Shown piece by piece: positions 61,998-64,000 of a stretch of 64,000 nucleotides of DNA. The DNA is from JBBQFI01 sp038237805 (GTDB lineage Bacteria; Verrucomicrobiota; Verrucomicrobiia; Chthoniobacterales; UBA10450), in contig JBBRYI010000009.1 in assembly GCA_038237805.1 (NCBI GenBank), positions 62,001 to 126,000 on the forward strand. The letters run 5' to 3'. The position numbers and the translations under genes were made by a program. Each line of letters starts with the position of its first letter. Position 1 is the first letter of the stretch. The notes below the pieces were generated by a model, which had not been told where the DNA came from, made no database searches, and saw only the letters and a program-made list of their open reading frames with translations.

Positions 61998-62845
61998 ACG
62001 CGGAAAAAATCACCCGGCAAAGCAAATCTAATCTCGCGCTCGCCTTCATCGCGCTCGGTCGCGAGCGACGTCGCGACATCACGACGTTCTATGCATTTTG
62101 CCGGTTGATCGACGACATCGCCGACGATCCGCAAATACCGCTCCATGAAAAAACTCGGCAACTGTCTGGCTGGCGCGCAAGCTTACGAAGCGCACAGCCT
62201 AACGAGTCGTCCGTCGCCCGCGAAATCCGGACAGTGATCGCGAAATACCGGCTCGCTCCGGAAATGCTGGAAGAGATCATCGCCGGCGTGGAAATGGACC
62301 TGACCATCTCCCATTACGCGACCTTCGAGGAATTGCGGGTCTACTGTTATCGCGTCGCCAGCGCGGTCGGCCTCGTCAGCATCGAGATTTTCGGCTATCG
62401 CAATGTCAACTGCCGCGAGTACGCCGTTCAGCTCGGCCTGGCTTTGCAAATGACGAATATTCTACGCGACGTTGGCAAGGACCTGGCAAACGGCCGAATC
62501 TATTTGCCGCAAGAGGATCTCGCCCGCTTTGGATATTCATCCGAAGCGTTACGTGCCCACGTTCGCGATGAACATTTTTTAAAGCTGATGCGATTTGAGG
62601 CCGATCGGGCCGAGCAATTTTTTGCGAGTGCGCGCAATTTGCTTCCGGATGAGGATCGTCGTTCGATGGTGGCGGCTGAAATAATGTCCGCGATTTATTT
62701 TTCTCTCTTGCAACGCATGAAGGCAGACAACTTTCGCGTGTTTGATCGGCATTATGAATTAAGCAAACCGGTGAAGCTTCTTCACATTTCCAGGCAGCTC
62801 TTGAAAATGTTGAATTATTTGGCGCAACGTCCGTCTGTTGATTGA
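61994..62845 (+). CDS. Squalene/phytoene synthase family protein
   Basis: A 283-residue protein. First Asp-rich motif RLIDDIADD (about residues 37-45), second NILRDVGKDLANGRIYLPQ (about 154-172), and RVASAVGLVSIEIFGY between. These bind prenyl-PP-Mg2+ in head-to-head condensation to squalene or phytoene. HpnC/HpnD for hopanoids or CrtB for carotenoids are likely; neighbours do not decide. TTG start overlaps the preceding stop. An exact 9-mer motif (62197) is read as QPNES. Confidence 0.92.
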   Translation: MNAEKITRQSKSNLALAFIALGRERRRDITTFYAFCRLIDDIADDPQIPLHEKTRQLSGWRASLRSAQPNESSVAREIRTVIAKYRLAPEMLEEIIAGVEMDLTISHYATFEELRVYCYRVASAVGLVSIEIFGYRNVNCREYAVQLGLALQMTNILRDVGKDLANGRIYLPQEDLARFGYSSEALRAHVRDEHFLKLMRFEADRAEQFFASARNLLPDEDRRSMVAAEIMSAIYFSLLQRMKADNFRVFDRHYELSKPVKLLHISRQLLKMLNYLAQRPSVD

Positions 62846-62864
62846 ACTACGAATCCTTAACACC

Positions 62865-63263
62865 ATGATGTTGAACAAATATTTTCTCGCGTCGGTTTGC
62901 AGCGTTCTCTTTTTCTCATTTGCACTCAGTTCCTGTGACACTCCGACAGGTCAGGGAGCTGGCTTTGGTGCCGCTACCGGCGCCATCATCGGCGGCGCGG
63001 CCACTGGCCGCGTCCGCGGCGCGGCTGTCGGGGCCGGAATTGGGGCGCTTACTGGCGCGTTGATCGGCTCCGCGGTGGAGGCCGACGAACGCGGTTACTA
63101 CGAAGGCCGTCCGACAGGGTATTATCCTTATGGGAGACGCGCCGGCCGGCCGGGTTTTGTCTACAGCCCGTATCCGCCCCACAACATTGTTGATGTGCGC
63201 GGCATTCCTCATGGCGAACTCGTGCGCGATCCTTCCACAGGTGGAATTTTCCGCAAGCCGTAA
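62865..63263 (+). CDS. Glycine-zipper lipoprotein
   Basis: 132 residues from ATG 62865 (MMLNKYFLASVCSVLFF). A lipobox ends ALSSC, so it is probably an outer-membrane lipoprotein. A glycine-zipper hairpin (about residues 30-70, GFGAATGAIIGGAATG and GALTGALIGSAVE) follows. The C-terminal part is rich in Tyr, Pro and Gly (YYPYGRRAGRPG). Similar proteins span or curve membranes. A terminator follows at 63289. Confidence 0.88.
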   Translation: MMLNKYFLASVCSVLFFSFALSSCDTPTGQGAGFGAATGAIIGGAATGRVRGAAVGAGIGALTGALIGSAVEADERGYYEGRPTGYYPYGRRAGRPGFVYSPYPPHNIVDVRGIPHGELVRDPSTGGIFRKP

Positions 63264-63288
63264 ATAACGGCGAAATTAATTCAAGATG

Positions 63289-63318
63289 ACGGGCTGATCG
63301 AAAGGTCAGCCCGTTTTC
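63289..63318 (+). terminator. Rho-independent terminator
   Basis: ACGGGCTGA (63289-63297) pairs with TCAGCCCGT (63306-63314), loop of eight bases, then TTTCTT on the plus strand. It ends the lipoprotein gene transcript and overlaps the 3' end of ubiD. Confidence 0.88.
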
Positions 63319-64000
63319 TTTCGCAGCGCATCGACTACACGCTGCACTTCTTCATCCATGCGGACAATCTCCGGCCATGCGCGCGGATAACCTTCGCCAG
63401 CGAGTTTGCGCGTCGCGTCAAGGCCCATGTGCGATCCGATGTTTTGCGTGCTCGGTGCATGATCGAGCGAATCGCTCGGATTTCTGATGATGGTGCTGTC
63501 GCGCTCCGGATCGGTATTCGCGCACAAACGAAAGAGCACTTCGCTTGTGTTATGTACGTCGCAGTCCTCATCCAGGACAATGATGTATTTGCTGAACATC
63601 ATTTGTCCCATCCCCCACAATCCATGCATGACCTTGAACGCTTGATAGGGGTATTGCTTTCGGATGCTGACGAAAACGAGATTGTGGAAAACGCCTTCTG
63701 CCGGCAACGCCATATCGACGAGCTCCGGAAAGTTCATCTTAAAAACCGGCAGGAAAATGCGAACGCTCGCGGACCCGAGATAGAAATCTTCCATCGGCGG
63801 AACGCCTACGATTGTTGTCGGATAAATTGGATCGCGCCGATGCGTGATCGCGGTGAGATGAAAGACCGGGTAATCTTCGATCGCGGTATAATAACCGGTG
63901 TGATCGCCAAATGGGCCTTCCGGCCGCATCTCCCCCGGTTGGACATAACCTTCGAGGACAAAGTCAACATCAGCCGGTACCTCGAGGTCGATCGTTTTAC
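63306..64000 (-). CDS. ubiD: UbiD-family decarboxylase, C-terminal part (partial)
   Basis: About 230 residues, continuing past the window end (no start seen; first full codon at 63998). It has VPADVDFVLEGYVQPGEMRP and EGPFGDHTGYYT, a key UbiD segment with the E-x-P-x-G-D-H-T-G-Y-Y motif, then ITHRRDPIYPTTIVG, PPMEDFYLG and DEDCDVHN. UbiD decarboxylates 4-hydroxy-3-polyprenylbenzoate or aromatic acids with prenylated FMN. The family has about 490 residues, so about half is outside. Confidence 0.93.
   Translation of the reverse strand, partial: KTIDLEVPADVDFVLEGYVQPGEMRPEGPFGDHTGYYTAIEDYPVFHLTAITHRRDPIYPTTIVGVPPMEDFYLGSASVRIFLPVFKMNFPELVDMALPAEGVFHNLVFVSIRKQYPYQAFKVMHGLWGMGQMMFSKYIIVLDEDCDVHNTSEVLFRLCANTDPERDSTIIRNPSDSLDHAPSTQNIGSHMGLDATRKLAGEGYPRAWPEIVRMDEEVQRVVDALRKKTG

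Larger units (their letters stand above)
4880..62205. repeat. Dispersed exact 9-mer TCGTTAGGC / GCCTAACGA, at least 28 copies
   Basis: Read by eye on both strands. TCGTTAGGC on the plus strand starts at 4880, 11133, 13908, 16236, 19590, 21885, 24091, 25983, 31891, 32786, 34632, 35040, 35750, 39135, 39262, 40267, 47970, 57086, 59699, 60801. GCCTAACGA on the plus strand starts at 5076, 9822, 19632, 27369, 28570, 36147, 49658, 62197. Twenty plus eight makes 28. The base before the T is C or T in 25 of 28. Most lie in genes, read as S-L-G, V-R, P-N-E or R-L-T; five are between genes and one overlaps the lepB stop. Confidence 0.88.

Noticed and set aside
4880..62205. The 9-mer explained by common peptide motifs
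   Set aside because: It is read as at least four different peptides (SLG, VR, PNE, RLT), occurs on both strands relative to genes and also between genes, so amino acid use cannot account for it.
1..64000. CRISPR array, rRNA genes, prophage or plasmid origin
   Set aside because: No regularly spaced direct repeats, no rRNA segments, and no integrase, terminase, capsid or replication-initiator genes were seen.

Overview
The window looks like chromosomal DNA of a Gram-negative bacterium, most likely a soil Verrucomicrobiota (Chthoniobacterales/Spartobacteria-like). This rests on outer-membrane and LPS-core genes, a threonyl-tRNA synthetase without a TGS domain, many dispersed palindromic repeats and moderately high GC. 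Acidobacteriota is not excluded. The assignment is an inference from gene content; no search was run.

Layout. 1-1538: tuf end, tRNA-Trp, secE, nusG and rplK, the start of the classic rplKAJL-rpoBC cluster. rplA does not follow. Instead 1539-3856 holds a poorly coding stretch, a ribbon-helix-helix ORF, a DNA methyltransferase and a convergent restriction-endonuclease-like gene, so a type II R-M island seems to end the ribosomal operon here. 3.9-12.9 kb: DUF885 peptidase, DUF2723 membrane protein, threonine dehydratase-like enzyme, aldo/keto reductase, recO, yceI and a lone permease-like protein. 12.9-17.2 kb: a tightly coupled pxpB-pxpC-pxpA-APC permease operon for 5-oxoproline use. 17.2-21.8 kb: two OPT-family transporters around a palindromic element. 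22-30 kb: OmpA-like protein, a split MacB/FtsX-type permease, HAD phosphatase, disulfide oxidoreductase and an odd PAS/histidine-kinase/receiver protein. 30-31.2 kb: BON and glycine-zipper proteins and a 25-residue membrane peptide. 31.3-39.4 kb: thrS, GT39-type glycosyltransferase, GNAT, GH15 and an FAD monooxygenase. 39.3-42.2 kb: a likely flavin-based extracytoplasmic redox operon (outer-membrane protein, FMN-binding protein, a frameshifted apbE, small membrane protein). 42.3-49.8 kb: paired CNNM/CorC-like proteins, DUF309, TSUP exporter, DUF255 thioredoxin-fold protein, PHP phosphoesterase, DUF1802. 49.8-55.2 kb: LPS-type ABC exporter with GT9 and two GT4 enzymes. 55.1-64 kb: STAS, HAD, gluQ, FHA, lepA, lepB, a membrane protein, a squalene/phytoene synthase-like gene, a lipoprotein and partial ubiD.

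Two sequence-level signals cut across the genes. First, the 9-mer TCGTTAGGC / GCCTAACGA occurs at least 28 times exactly by my hand count (about 0.5 expected by chance), while single-mismatch forms stay near chance. It lies in genes in all permitted frames and between genes, and resembles an uptake sequence, Chi site or other chromosome-architecture motif. Second, several families of palindromic REP/MITE-like repeats fill gaps between genes and also appear inside coding regions without breaking the frame (gluQ, thrS, apbE).
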